Of a DNA stretch of 64,000 nt, positions 45,483 through 55,176 are shown one piece after another. Origin of the DNA: Lysinibacillus sp. OF-1 (lineage in GTDB: Bacteria; Bacillota; Bacilli; Bacillales_A; Planococcaceae); NCBI RefSeq assembly GCF_028356935.1, contig NZ_CP102798.1, positions 2,914,001 to 2,978,000 of the forward strand, given 5' to 3'. A model generated the notes under the pieces. It had not been told where the DNA came from and searched no databases. It was given only the letters and a program-made list of their open reading frames with translations. The first letter of the stretch is position 1. Each line of letters begins with the position of its first letter. Made by a program: the position numbers and the translations under genes.

Positions 45483-45529
45483 CGTAAAAGAGATGTAAAT
45501 GAATGTAATGCTTTGTAAACGATTGTAAA
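45483..45529 (-). promoter_or_regulatory. PhoP-type box array upstream of pstS
   Basis: TGTAAA or TGTAAT hexamers (plus-strand form) start at 45494, 45504, 45514 and 45524, exactly 10 bases apart, with CGTAAA at 45483. On the minus strand these are TTTACA repeats, matching the TT(A/T)ACA half-sites of PhoP. TTATAC at 45476-45471 is a likely -10. This predicts induction by phosphate starvation. Confidence 0.75.
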
Positions 45530-45654
45530 GACGCATTTACAATCGTCACGGTAAAATGGCGTCCTGAGAGTAGATGATTCGACACCTAACGAAAAGAGAC
45601 CACCCCCTCATTCATTTCACTATCTTAAGGCGCGAGGGTCTTCTTCTACTTGCT

Positions 45655-45890
45655 TCCTATAGGAAAGATGCTATAATAAGCACTTGTGTCAGGAAATATT
45701 TTATGTTGATGCAGTGTTGAAGGCCCCCTCCTTAATCGCGGGAGATCAATACTTGTTTTGCTTTTTAGCAGGTGTTCAAACGTCCACTGCATCGAAATAA
45801 AGTTTCCGGCGATTGTTACAAATGGCAGGCACGAAAAAATCTAGACGTATTGTTTTCTGAGCAAAAACGAAGAATCAGCGACAATCACGT
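45655..45890 (+). ncRNA. Candidate structured leader RNA or small RNA
   Basis: A plus-strand promoter-like TTGCTT, 16 bases, TATAAT (about 45649-45676) is followed by nested inverted repeats: GGAAA / TTTCC outside, GATGCAGTG / CACTGCATC, then TTGAA / TTCAA inside (about 45690-45806). A second pair GATTGT / ACAATC brackets 45810-45882. No known riboswitch core was recognised and 6S RNA could not be confirmed. It ends at the start of a small gene. Confidence 0.45.
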
Positions 45891-45898
45891 TGAGGCTA

Positions 45899-46117
45899 AT
45901 GGATGAGGAGAGTTTGACCTTTGTCATGAAACATGCAAAAGTACAAAATGCCGATTATTTTAAAACCTATCTATTACTAGTAATGGAACATCGGGAATAT
46001 TCACTTCAGGAGGCGATCGATTTTATGATAGCTTCTTATTTCTATCACAATATAGAGCTTTATGGGGTAAAGCCAAGAGAGCAGTTTGAATTGGCTATTC
46101 AGCAATTATCTGTGTAA
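45899..46117 (+). CDS. Small uncharacterised protein
   Basis: 72 residues from ATG 45899 (MDEESLTFVMKHAKVQN), helical and acidic, no membrane segment. A GAGG lies only four bases upstream, so initiation may be weak or depend on the structured leader. Followed by a strong terminator. Not recognised. Confidence 0.6.
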   Translation: MDEESLTFVMKHAKVQNADYFKTYLLLVMEHREYSLQEAIDFMIASYFYHNIELYGVKPREQFELAIQQLSV

Positions 46118-46134
46118 AGCTTGCTTACTTTAAT

Positions 46135-46173
46135 AGAAAAAACCGCTAGGCATTCTCATGCCTAGCGGTTTCA
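46135..46173 (+). terminator. Terminator, copy 1 of a duplicated hairpin
   Basis: 13-bp perfect stem aaccgctaggcat / atgcctagcggtt, TCTC loop, flanked by A and T runs. Identical in stem and loop to the hairpin at 46700-46729. Confidence 0.85.
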
Positions 46174-46237
46174 TAGTGTTGAAAAACAAAACCATCCATA
46201 GAATTTATGTGAAAGGTGAAAAAGGATTTCCGTTGCA

Positions 46238-46327
46238 GGCTACTTGCTTTCCTGTGGGCGAGCGCCGAGCCGCTTCCTCCGTGCAGGGGCTCGCCTGTCT
46301 CGCTATTCCCACGGGAGTCAAGTAGCC
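46238..46327. repeat. Palindromic intergenic repeat A
   Basis: Ends ggctacttg / caagtagcc, inside GTGGGCGAGC and GGGGCTCGCC. About 90 bases, GC-rich against its surroundings, of the kind dispersed between genes in Bacillaceae. Any open frame across it is a shadow. Confidence 0.7.
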
Positions 46328-46508
46328 TTCCACTCCAATCCATAAAATAAAAATGTTCACTTTTTAGCAAAAAAGTGAAGGTATTCACTACTCTTTTATG
46401 GTGGGGTGTTGGCACACATCACTTCTCCACATTGAAAGTAAGAGGCTATCCTCTCTTATACTATAAATAATGGGCTATTTTGTTCAGGAAAAGACACTTT
46501 TGCAGAAT

Positions 46509-46641
46509 GGTTGATTGGAGTGGAGCCAGCGTCACTCCTAGGGGATTTAGCGTCACAGAGGAGACCCTGGAGCGAACGCAGTGAGTGAAGCGGCTCATCA
46601 GACGCCCCCTGGAAAGGACGCTGGCGGAACGGAAATCAACC
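46509..46641. repeat. Palindromic intergenic repeat B
   Basis: Ends ggttgatt / aatcaacc with an inner ccagcgtc / gacgctgg pair and a GC-rich centre (GCGAACGCAGTGAGTGAAGCGG). About 133 bases. Resembles a dispersed repeat family common in Lysinibacillus-type genomes. Confidence 0.7.
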
Positions 46642-46697
46642 CCTCGCCTTACAAAATTGCTTATTATGCCGTTGACATTACCTTTTTTCAACAACAT

Positions 46698-46731
46698 GAA
46701 ACCGCTAGGCATTCTCATGCCTAGCGGTTTT
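46698..46731 (-). terminator. Terminator of the PBP gene, copy 2 of the duplicated hairpin
   Basis: Same 13-bp stem and TCTC loop as at 46141-46170, here just behind the PBP stop on the minus strand with a short GTTTC tail. Confidence 0.8.
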
Positions 46732-46732
46732 C

Positions 46733-48937
46733 TTATTGTTGCTCATCCTCACCAATTTTCTCTTGTGTAACGGCAGGTAAAATTGGTTGTTTTACATTGC
46801 TATCTGTCACTTTTTCAGCTTGATATTTTGCTTTTAATTCAAAATACTTGTCTAAAGCACGTCTAGCAATGACATTATTTTGATAGTAGTGTGGAGCTAA
46901 GTTTGTATTAACCCATGGGATAACAACTGCATAGGCAATTTCAGGGTTTTCATATGGTGCAAAACCGACATGTGTTAAGTTAATCGTGTTTGTACCATAG
47001 TACTCTCGTAATGGACCATAATAAACTACCTCTGCTGTCCCTGTTTTCCCAGCAGCTGTATATGGAATATCCGCAAATTGAGCTCGTGCTGTACCGTGTT
47101 TACCAGTGTATACACGACGCAATCCTTGCTTTACATAATCGATCTCTTCTTTGGAATTATCAATTTGATTCAAAATAGTTGGTCCTACTTCTGTTACTAA
47201 CTGGCCTAATTGTTTACCATCTTGAGATGGATCACGAACCTCTTTCACGACATGTGGCTGAATACGATAGCCACCATTGGCAACTGTTGAAATATATTGT
47301 GCTAATTGCAGAGGTGTATAAGTGTCATACTGACCAATGGCCAAGTCAAGCGTTTTCCCTCCCATCGTTGCACCTGATGGACCACGCACCCCACTAAATT
47401 CATTTGGTAAATCAATGCCTGTTTTCACACCTAAACCAAATTGTGCATAATTATTACGCATTCTGGGGAACGTATCGTCCTTTAAGCGTAATGGCATACC
47501 ATAGCTATAAGGTGTTCCATTAAGCAGCAACGCAATCTTAAACATATAGGAGTTGGAAGAACGTTCTAAAGCCATTAAATCATCCATTGGAATATATCCA
47601 CTACGGTTAAAAATAGACGTTTTAGGGTCTGTACCAGCTAATACAATAGGCTCATCTCCCATAGAAGTACCCATCGATATAACACCTTGATTGTATCCAG
47701 TAAGAACAGTTGCTGCCTTTACAGATGAACCTGCCTCATAAGCTGTTGTAAATGATCCATATGCATAGTCAATGACTTCATTTTTCCCTGTCTCAGGATT
47801 TTTTTCTATTTTCTTACCAGTCATGGATAGGACATCCCCTGTATTCGGGTCCATCATGATTAAGAAGGCGCGATCTAATAAATACGAGCCTGGGAGTGCT
47901 TTTAGGTTAAGCAGCTCTTCTTCCAAAATTTTCTCTGTTTCCGCCTGTAGCTCACTATCCATTGACAGGATTAAGTCTTTACCTGGTTCACCTTCATAGG
48001 TTGTCACCGTATCGACGACCTGCCCTTTTTTATTGGTAATATTTTTGACAACTGTTTTTTGACCTTGTAGTAACTCTTCATATTGAGCTTCGATATAACT
48101 TTCCCCTACTCGATCATTTCGTGAATAATCACGGGCTAAATAATAATTCAGCTTCTCTTTTGGTATCCCTTTTGTTGGGACCGTTGTACGACCAAGAATC
48201 GATAGAGAAGATAATTTTACGCGTTTCCAATCTGTCGTTGTGTTAACTCCTGGCAGTTCCGTTAAACGCTCGGAGACACGTGCAAATTCTTCTGCCGAGA
48301 CATTTTCACTTTTTATAATTTGAGGTGATAAATTATAACCAGATGTCATCTCTCTAAAGATTGCTAATACTTCTAAATCTTTCTCTGACAATTGCAAAAG
48401 TTCTTCATTCGTAATGCGTTCACGTACTAGTTTATCAATCTCTGCATTGATTTGACTTGTCGTAATATTTTCTTTCGCTCGAATTTCAGCTTCTTCTGCC
48501 TTTGTCACTTTTTCATAAGCCGCATCATGATTTTTGATAATCCAAAAATCTTGTTTATCACGCAATGTGACGCGTTTTGTTGGTTGTTCAATTAATTGCG
48601 CCAGCTTTTCAGCTATATTTAGCATTTCATCTGTTGTAGTCGTTTGCATTTTCGTATAGGTAATGGCATTTTCAGGGTGATTATCGACTAAAATACGCCC
48701 GTAACGATCATACATGCGGCCCCTTGGCACACTTGTATTAACAGGAACTTCCTCTTTACTCTCTAAAAGTCGTACATACTCTTCCCCTTTGACGATTTGC
48801 ATATAACCCAGTCTAAAAATTAACATTGAAAATACGATAAATATTGCAAAGAAAAGGATATTCATACGAAATGTTAAATTAGAATGATGTTTTGCTTTAA
48901 CACTCGCCGCGCGATTTTTTCCGGGTGCTTTGCGCAT
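46733..48937 (-). CDS. pbpA: Class B penicillin-binding protein (transpeptidase)
   Basis: About 734 residues. One N-terminal membrane segment (about 28-48), dimerisation domain with VPRGRMYDRYGRILVDN, then the transpeptidase: AGSSVKAATV (SxxK), ERSSNSYMF (SxN) and AAGKTGTAEVV (KTG). Cross-links peptidoglycan during elongation, PbpA/PBP2A-like by position beside pst and sodA. ATG 48937 follows AGGAGGGG; the frame's first ATG at 48955 lies ahead of that site. Confidence 0.9.
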   Translation of the reverse strand: MRKAPGKNRAASVKAKHHSNLTFRMNILFFAIFIVFSMLIFRLGYMQIVKGEEYVRLLESKEEVPVNTSVPRGRMYDRYGRILVDNHPENAITYTKMQTTTTDEMLNIAEKLAQLIEQPTKRVTLRDKQDFWIIKNHDAAYEKVTKAEEAEIRAKENITTSQINAEIDKLVRERITNEELLQLSEKDLEVLAIFREMTSGYNLSPQIIKSENVSAEEFARVSERLTELPGVNTTTDWKRVKLSSLSILGRTTVPTKGIPKEKLNYYLARDYSRNDRVGESYIEAQYEELLQGQKTVVKNITNKKGQVVDTVTTYEGEPGKDLILSMDSELQAETEKILEEELLNLKALPGSYLLDRAFLIMMDPNTGDVLSMTGKKIEKNPETGKNEVIDYAYGSFTTAYEAGSSVKAATVLTGYNQGVISMGTSMGDEPIVLAGTDPKTSIFNRSGYIPMDDLMALERSSNSYMFKIALLLNGTPYSYGMPLRLKDDTFPRMRNNYAQFGLGVKTGIDLPNEFSGVRGPSGATMGGKTLDLAIGQYDTYTPLQLAQYISTVANGGYRIQPHVVKEVRDPSQDGKQLGQLVTEVGPTILNQIDNSKEEIDYVKQGLRRVYTGKHGTARAQFADIPYTAAGKTGTAEVVYYGPLREYYGTNTINLTHVGFAPYENPEIAYAVVIPWVNTNLAPHYYQNNVIARRALDKYFELKAKYQAEKVTDSNVKQPILPAVTQEKIGEDEQQ

Positions 48938-49120
48938 ATGTATTCCCCTCCTCATCTTCTGATCATTTCAATACACGATACTTAGTATACCATTCGAAGG
49001 TATGACAGAAAAGCACGCACTTACGAAATCTTATGTAAAACATCATTTATTTGACGGCACTTTCTGAGGAAAGGTTGCTTTTTTTTATACTTTCCCTCAC
49101 GCTTACTTTTCTATCCAATA

Positions 49121-49162
49121 AAAAAGGCTATGCCTTGGTGATTACTCACCTTTGGCATAGCC
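49121..49162 (-). terminator. Terminator of sodA
   Basis: ggctatgccttggtga / tcacctttggcatagcc stem (one bulge) followed by a T run on the minus strand. Confidence 0.92.
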
Positions 49163-49174
49163 GAAGATTCATCA

Positions 49175-49780
49175 TTATTTTGCAGCTTGGAATTTAGCTT
49201 CTACTACGTCCCAGTTTACTACATTCCAGAAAGAACCGATGTAATCTGGACGACGGTTTTGGTAGTTTAAGTAATATGCATGTTCCCAAACATCTAAGCC
49301 TAGAATTGGAGTTTTACCTTCCATTACTGGAGAGTCTTGGTTAGGAGTAGACGTAACAGCCACTGAGTCACCATCAACGATTAACCAAGCCCAACCAGAA
49401 CCGAAGCGAGTTGTAGCAGCTTTAGCAAATTCTTCTTTGAAAGCATCGAAAGAACCGAATTTAGCATCGATTGCTTTTGCTACTTCGCCAACTGGTGTAT
49501 TTGAACCGCCTGGAGCAATAACTTCCCAGAATAATGTATGGTTAGCATGTCCGCCACCGTTGTTGCGTACAGCAGTTTGTTTGTCAGCTGGAAGAGCGTC
49601 AAGGTTTGCGATTAAGTCGTTAATGTTCTTTTCTGCAAATTCAGTACCTTCTACTGCTGCGTTTAAGTTTGTTACATAAGTATTGTGGTGTTTAGAATGG
49701 TGAATTTCCATTGTTTTTGCATCGATATGTGGTTCTAATGCGTCATAAGCGTAAGTTAATTGTGGTAATTCGTAAGCCAT
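49175..49780 (-). CDS. sodA: Superoxide dismutase, Mn/Fe type
   Basis: 201 residues starting [20 protein letters not shown]. Metal ligands: His in [10 protein letters not shown], His in NHTLFWEV, and [23 protein letters not shown] and the Gly-Gly-Gly pattern favour manganese. It starts at ATG 49780 behind GGGAGG; upstream codons in the same frame do not encode family sequence. Confidence 0.96.
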   Translation of the reverse strand: MAYELPQLTYAYDALEPHIDAKTMEIHHSKHHNTYVTNLNAAVEGTEFAEKNINDLIANLDALPADKQTAVRNNGGGHANHTLFWEVIAPGGSNTPVGEVAKAIDAKFGSFDAFKEEFAKAATTRFGSGWAWLIVDGDSVAVTSTPNQDSPVMEGKTPILGLDVWEHAYYLNYQNRRPDYIGSFWNVVNWDVVEAKFQAAK

Positions 49781-49955
49781 TGTTAAGTTCCTCCCTAAAA
49801 TAAGAAATAAATAGTACATCCTTAGATTATCAAAATTGGTCAAACCATTCAATGAAAAATACTTCAAATTGAAGATTTCAGCCTTTTGACTGAAATACCA
49901 ATACGTTTACTATCTTACCCTTTCATCATAAACACTAAACCTTAAAAGTGAAGCA

Positions 49956-50435
49956 TTAAATCGCGATAAAAAATACAATAATCATCACGATTTGAATGAC
50001 AGCCTTTGCAATGGTAGATGTTAAAAAGCCTATTAGAGAGCCCACACCACTTTTCACAGCCTCATTAAAGGTACGTTTCTCAACAATAAGTTCTGCAATC
50101 ACCGCGCCTAAAAATGGACCAATTAATATCCCTGCAACGGGAATAACAAATGGACCAATTAATAAACCGATAGTACTTCCCCACATTCCTGCGTTAGAAC
50201 CACCAAACTTTTTAATGCCGAACGCATTTGCCACTGTATCAGCACCAAATAATAGCACTACAAATAGGATTTCAATCACCCAGAACCACCAGCTCAGCTC
50301 TGCGAATGAGAAAAATACACCATAAAGCAAAAATCCGCCAACTAAAAATAGTACACCCGGAATAATCGGATACACTAAACCAATAAACGAAATAATAAAG
50401 CAGGCAATCACTAAGATCCAGCCAATAACTTCCAT
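49956..50435 (-). CDS. yqgC: DUF456 membrane protein (YqgC-like)
   Basis: 159 residues, several membrane segments with [12 protein letters not shown] motifs typical of DUF456 ([15 protein letters not shown]). Next to sodA as in B. subtilis. Function unknown. Confidence 0.85.
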   Translation of the reverse strand: MEVIGWILVIACFIISFIGLVYPIIPGVLFLVGGFLLYGVFFSFAELSWWFWVIEILFVVLLFGADTVANAFGIKKFGGSNAGMWGSTIGLLIGPFVIPVAGILIGPFLGAVIAELIVEKRTFNEAVKSGVGSLIGFLTSTIAKAVIQIVMIIVFFIAI

Positions 50436-50502
50436 AAAGTTTCTCTCCTTTTACCGTGCATTGCCTTTCATACGGAATAACAAAGTGAAAAGTTTCATCT
50501 CG

Positions 50503-52134
50503 CTAATGACGAATGCCTAAAATCGAGTCAGCAATGTTTACTGCATGGTCTCCTATACGTTCTAGATTGCTTACAATATCCATATAAACAATTCCCGCTG
50601 CTCCACTGCATTCATTAGTGTTCAAGCGAGCGATATGTTTTTGACGGAGTTTATCTTCCATATCATCTATTAAGCTTTCTAGCTCTGTTACCTCCTGAGC
50701 TAAACTTAAGCTCGCCGTATCTAAAGCTTCAATGCTTTTCCGTACTGCTTCAATGGCTAAACTAAACATACCAATTAAATCTTGTCGTGCTGATTTACTT
50801 AAACTCACTTCATGATGATCTTTGTATTGTAGAAGCTCTAATATATTTTCAAAATGGTCTCCAATCCGTTCAAAATCTCGCACATTTGTTAATAAGGTAT
50901 GGTGTCTTACTGAGTCTGCTCGAGATAGCGGCTGCTTAGACACCATGACTAAATAATCCGTAATTTCATTGTCGAGATGATTGAGGCCGACCTCTAATTG
51001 CAAAACCGTTGGAATATGTTCTGCTTCCCCCGTTTTCATATATAAAAACGTTTCTTCCAGCCCTCGCAATGCATGTTCACCCATTCGTAACACTTCCTCT
51101 TTCGCTTGACCAAGGGCAATGGCTGGAGAGGAATCAATAAAGGATGGGTCCAGATGCTTAGTTGTCACATTGATATGACCGTCATTTCCTGGCAGCAACT
51201 TCGTAACTAATGTTGCAAGTCCAGCGATAAATGGAAGTTGAATCATCATATTAAATACGTTGAATGAACCATGTGCAAGAGCAATTTGCATGCGAGGCTC
51301 TAAATGAAATAACTCACTTACCCACTGGACAAACTGTATAAATGGTGTAAAGAATAGCATGAAAATGATCGTGCCGATGACATTAAAAAGGACATGTGCG
51401 GCAGCTGCACGCTTTGCATAAATAGAAGCACCAAGGGAAGCTAATACCGCTGTAATGGTCGTGCCAATATTTTCACCAAACAAAATAGGTAATGCACTAT
51501 TTAAACCAATTAAATGTTCAGCATATAACCCTTGCAGCACACCAACCGTCGCAGTAGAACTTTGCACCAATAATGTGAATACGGTTCCTAAAAATATGCC
51601 TAAAATCGGTTGATTACTTAAATGAAGCGTTAATGATGCAAAGTCTGCCAATTGATGTAGTGCCTGCATACTTGCACTCATTAGCTCTAGCCCTAAAAAT
51701 AAACCACCAAAGCCAAAAAGAATCTGGCCAATATGTTGATACGTTGCTTTTTTCAAGAAAAACAAACAACCTGCACCGATTGCCAACAAAGGGTAAAAAT
51801 AGATACCAATATTAATGCCAATAATAAATGCTGTAATGGTTGTACCGATATTTGCCCCCATGATGACGCCAATGGCTTGACGCAATGTTAAAAAACCAGC
51901 ACTCACTAAACCTACAGTTATGACTGTTGTTGCAGAACTTGACTGAATACAAATCGTTACAAATATACCCACTAAGACACCCATAATCGGGTTTGTAGTA
52001 AAGCGATTTAACCATTCACGTAATCGATCATCCGCTGATTTCTGAAGTCCATCACCCATAAATTTAATGGAAAATAAAAATACCCCTAACCCACCTAAAA
52101 ATTGAAAGAGTATGCTTTGCCAATCTATTGTCAA
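50503..52134 (-). CDS. Na/Pi cotransporter family protein with PhoU-like C-terminus
   Basis: About 543 residues. Two Na/Pi cotransporter repeats with QSSSATTV (near 65) and QSSTATVGVL, GANIGTT and GENIGTT motifs, eight or more membrane segments, then a PhoU-like helical domain (about 335-540). It couples sodium to phosphate movement. I start at TTG 52134, eight bases after GGAG; a TTG at 52149 also opens the frame. Confidence 0.88.
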   Translation of the reverse strand: MTIDWQSILFQFLGGLGVFLFSIKFMGDGLQKSADDRLREWLNRFTTNPIMGVLVGIFVTICIQSSSATTVITVGLVSAGFLTLRQAIGVIMGANIGTTITAFIIGINIGIYFYPLLAIGAGCLFFLKKATYQHIGQILFGFGGLFLGLELMSASMQALHQLADFASLTLHLSNQPILGIFLGTVFTLLVQSSTATVGVLQGLYAEHLIGLNSALPILFGENIGTTITAVLASLGASIYAKRAAAAHVLFNVIGTIIFMLFFTPFIQFVQWVSELFHLEPRMQIALAHGSFNVFNMMIQLPFIAGLATLVTKLLPGNDGHINVTTKHLDPSFIDSSPAIALGQAKEEVLRMGEHALRGLEETFLYMKTGEAEHIPTVLQLEVGLNHLDNEITDYLVMVSKQPLSRADSVRHHTLLTNVRDFERIGDHFENILELLQYKDHHEVSLSKSARQDLIGMFSLAIEAVRKSIEALDTASLSLAQEVTELESLIDDMEDKLRQKHIARLNTNECSGAAGIVYMDIVSNLERIGDHAVNIADSILGIRH

Positions 52135-52328
52135 TTGTTTTCGCTCCAATTCCTACATCTCTACTACTCTATTTGTAATCATTAAATGATTACCAACAAA
52201 AAGTAAAGAAATCCTTTAACTTCTTTACATAATGTTAACATTTTATCATCTAGTTCCTCTTCATTTATACTTCTTTCATATCCTGTCCTCTTTGAACATG
52301 TTAAAATATCGATTGGAGGAGATATAGT

Positions 52329-52847
52329 ATGAAACACTCACAGCTTTTTATCGATAGTCTCATTCATCCTAAAAAACTAGCAGCCTATCGTTTATTACCT
52401 ATTGGAAAGGTTATTCAATATACTTTTCTACTCATTACCATTGTGTCCGTATTTTCTTTAGGTCGCTTTGCAGCAGGTATGTCTGTTGATACATTTGATA
52501 TGGATAGTTTAACTGGTTTAACGGAATATATAGAAGGCATTAAATGGCTCTTATACCCATTCACCTTCCTCATGCTTTTTGTTGTGACAACCATGCTCAT
52601 ATTTGCACAAATTGCTCTCTATGCTTTAGCTGGTTTATTTATCTTAAAGGCAATGAAGCGTCGAGGTGAATATCGTCACATCTGGCGAACAGCTACCTTT
52701 GCCATCACTTGGGCAACTTTGCTGTCAATGCTAGCAGACTATTTACCAATTAACAGTACCATTATCACTGTATTCTCTTTATTGTTAACCATTACTCTAT
52801 TAATTGTGGCCTTTACAAAATATCCAAAACAACCAATTACAAAATAA
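52329..52847 (+). CDS. yqgB: DUF1189 membrane protein (YqgB-like), short form
   Basis: 172 residues with a cytoplasmic start MKHSQLFIDSLIHPKKLAAYRLLPIGK (the family signature) and five hydrophobic segments. Shorter than usual DUF1189 proteins. Good AGGAG upstream. Confidence 0.75.
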   Translation: MKHSQLFIDSLIHPKKLAAYRLLPIGKVIQYTFLLITIVSVFSLGRFAAGMSVDTFDMDSLTGLTEYIEGIKWLLYPFTFLMLFVVTTMLIFAQIALYALAGLFILKAMKRRGEYRHIWRTATFAITWATLLSMLADYLPINSTIITVFSLLLTITLLIVAFTKYPKQPITK

Positions 52848-52855
52848 TGTGCATG

Positions 52856-52899
52856 AATCCCCTCTCTTCTCAATATAGTGTAGAAAAGGAGGGGATTTT
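52856..52899 (+). terminator. Terminator that overlaps the next gene's ribosome site
   Basis: aatcccctc / gaggggatt stem with a further TTCT/AGAA pair inside and a T run. The right arm contains AGGAGGGG, the ribosome site of the gene that starts at 52900. Confidence 0.7.
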
Positions 52900-53244
52900 T
52901 TGCGCGCATTCATCTTAACAGCCATCATCATTGTGATCGCCTTTGTCGTCAAAGTAGATTTAACCGAAGGATCTATCCCACTGGCAGCTTTATCTACCAA
53001 AAATACAGAAAATAGTCTTTGTGAAAAACAGCGTGAGCCAAATTATATTACAGTACAAACGATTGAAGGTGACACTATCCATAGTTTATTTGCCCTACAT
53101 CCTGCAAAAGTTCCTATGACCTTTCCAGAGCGCTTACAACTTTTTTACAACTTAAACCCACACTTACAATTACAAGCTCTCATTCCAGGTGAAAATATCA
53201 AGCTTCCACTGTCGTTTGAGCTTGAAAACAAATGTGGAAAATGA
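52900..53244 (+). CDS. yqfZ: Small secreted/anchored LysM-like protein (YqfZ-like)
   Basis: 114 residues. TTG start at 52900 directly after AGGAGGGGATTTT. Hydrophobic N-terminus (FILTAIIIVIAFVV), then a LysM-like domain (YITVQTIEGDTIHSLFALH ... PGENIKLPL). Lies upstream of ispG as yqfZ does in B. subtilis. Confidence 0.8.
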   Translation: MRAFILTAIIIVIAFVVKVDLTEGSIPLAALSTKNTENSLCEKQREPNYITVQTIEGDTIHSLFALHPAKVPMTFPERLQLFYNLNPHLQLQALIPGENIKLPLSFELENKCGK

Positions 53245-53340
53245 AAAGTTAGCGTTTCTTCCTTGTCCTTATTTTCCTACACTGCTAAAATAAATGACAG
53301 TGACGGCTGAAAATAGTGGCCCGAAAAGGAGAGAAAGTTA

Positions 53341-54456
53341 ATGAGTGAAATTTGTCACCGTTCAAATACGCGTCCCGTACGTGTCGGTAACTTAACAATT
53401 GGTGGTAGTAATGAATTATTCATTCAAAGCATGTGTACAACCAAAACACATGATGTAGAAGCAACAGTTGCGGAAATTCTTCGTCTTGAGGAAGCGGGCT
53501 GTCAGGTTGTTCGTGTTGCTGTACCAGATGAGCGTGCAGCGGATGCGATTGCCGAAATTAAAAAACGTATTCATATTCCATTAGTAGCTGATATTCATTT
53601 TGACTATAGATTAGCATTAAAAGCCATTGAAAATGGTATTGATAAAGTACGTATTAACCCAGGTAATATTGGCCGTAAAGAAAAAGTGGAAGCTGTTGTT
53701 AATGCTGCCAAAGCGAAAGGTATCCCCATTCGTATTGGTGTTAATGCCGGCTCATTAGAGCGTCATATTTTAGAAAAATACGGCTATCCTACAGCTGATG
53801 GTATGGTTGAATCAGCTCTACACCATATTAAAATTTTGGAAGACTTGGACTTCCACGATATTATCGTGTCAATGAAGGCATCTGATGTTAATCTTGCTAT
53901 TGAAGCTTATGAAAAGGCGGCGAAAGCCTTTAATTACCCGCTTCATTTAGGGATTACAGAATCAGGGACACTGTTTGCTGGTACAGTAAAATCAGCAGCT
54001 GGTCTTGGAGCCATCCTTTCAAAAGGCATTGGGAACACATTGCGTATCTCCCTTTCAGCTGACCCTGTAGAAGAAATAAAAGTAGCAAGAGAATTATTAA
54101 AATCATTTGGTCTAGCCTCTAATATGGCCACACTTATTTCTTGTCCTACATGTGGGCGCATTGAAATTGATTTAATTTCGATCGCAAATGAAGTGGAAGA
54201 ATATATTTCAAAATTAAAGGTTCCTTTAAAAGTAGCTGTGTTGGGCTGTGCCGTAAACGGTCCAGGTGAAGCACGAGAAGCGGATATCGGAATTGCTGGT
54301 GCTCGTGGTGAAGGCTTACTTTTCATGAAGGGAAAAACAGTTCGTAAAGTACCTGAAGAAACGATGGTGGAAGAACTGAAAAAAGAAATTGATAAATTAG
54401 CAGCAGAAATGGAAGAAAAGCAAGCAGCAGAAGCGGCACAAAAAGCGAATGCTTAA
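53341..54456 (+). CDS. ispG: 4-hydroxy-3-methylbut-2-en-1-yl diphosphate synthase
   Basis: 371 residues. The 4Fe-4S cysteines lie in [13 protein letters not shown] and [12 protein letters not shown]-terminal TIM-barrel motifs [11 protein letters not shown] and [10 protein letters not shown]. It makes HMBPP in the methylerythritol isoprenoid pathway. GGAGAGAAAG precedes the ATG. Confidence 0.96.
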   Translation: MSEICHRSNTRPVRVGNLTIGGSNELFIQSMCTTKTHDVEATVAEILRLEEAGCQVVRVAVPDERAADAIAEIKKRIHIPLVADIHFDYRLALKAIENGIDKVRINPGNIGRKEKVEAVVNAAKAKGIPIRIGVNAGSLERHILEKYGYPTADGMVESALHHIKILEDLDFHDIIVSMKASDVNLAIEAYEKAAKAFNYPLHLGITESGTLFAGTVKSAAGLGAILSKGIGNTLRISLSADPVEEIKVARELLKSFGLASNMATLISCPTCGRIEIDLISIANEVEEYISKLKVPLKVAVLGCAVNGPGEAREADIGIAGARGEGLLFMKGKTVRKVPEETMVEELKKEIDKLAAEMEEKQAAEAAQKANA

Positions 54457-54468
54457 GGAGGTGCTAGC

Positions 54469-55041
54469 ATGAAAAAGCCTCGTTTTGGTATTGATATCGA
54501 TGGGACTGTGACATGTCCAAGTACACTCATTCCACATATTAATAAGCAATACAATGTAAATATTACACTTGATGATGTTTGTGAATATGATTTTTTATCC
54601 GCCTTTCCACACCCTGTTGACCGCAGTGCATTTAATACATGGTTTAAGGAAAATGAGCCTTATATGTATGAAGTCTCTGAAGTGGCAAAAGATGCAAAAA
54701 ATATTCTAACCGCTTGGAAAAATAATTTCGAGCTGTATTATATTTCTGCACGAGGTGAAAATGTAGCAAACATCACTGTCAATTGGTTTAAAACGCAAGC
54801 TATACCATACGATCATATCGAACTTCTAGGTAGCCACGATAAACTAGCTGCCGCGAAAAAGCATCATGTAGAAGCTTTCTTTGAGGATAAGCACGATAAT
54901 GCGGTAATGCTGGCGGAGGAACTAAAAATCCCTGTTGTGTTATTTGACACACCATATAACCGCCTCACTGTTCCTGATAATGTTATACGAGTATATAATT
55001 GGCAGGAAGCCAATCAGTTTATTACAGATTATTTCAAATAA
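54469..55041 (+). CDS. yqfW: HAD-type 5' nucleotidase-like protein (YqfW)
   Basis: 190 residues. HAD motif I FGIDIDGTVTCPS, motif II YYISARGE and a C-terminal FFEDKHDNA. Belongs to the NT5C/5'(3')-deoxyribonucleotidase-like group. Twelve bases behind ispG with GGAGG. Confidence 0.9.
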   Translation: MKKPRFGIDIDGTVTCPSTLIPHINKQYNVNITLDDVCEYDFLSAFPHPVDRSAFNTWFKENEPYMYEVSEVAKDAKNILTAWKNNFELYYISARGENVANITVNWFKTQAIPYDHIELLGSHDKLAAAKKHHVEAFFEDKHDNAVMLAEELKIPVVLFDTPYNRLTVPDNVIRVYNWQEANQFITDYFK

Positions 55042-55044
55042 AGC

Positions 55045-55079
55045 AGAGTCGTGTTCAAACTTGGACACGACTCTTTTGT
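55045..55079 (+). terminator. Terminator after yqfW
   Basis: agagtcgtgt / acacgactct stem with T run. Confidence 0.9.
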
Positions 55080-55176
55080 TTAACTTGTCTACTAAATCGA
55101 GTGTTACCGTTTTTTCAATTTTTCAGAGCATGCTCAAAAAATTCGGACATCATTATCAAGGCGGCATTGATGATTG

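Noticed and set aside
45420-45585. Longer PstS start at 45585
   Set aside because: It would put 64 residues without family features before a good lipoprotein signal peptide that has its own ribosome site.
45655-45890. 6S RNA assignment
   Set aside because: A long hairpin is present but the central bubble and flanking stems of 6S RNA could not be matched.
46146-46718. Two minus-strand open frames (46146-46415 and 46461-46718)
   Set aside because: They run through palindromic repeats and terminators, have no ribosome sites and encode low-complexity sequence.
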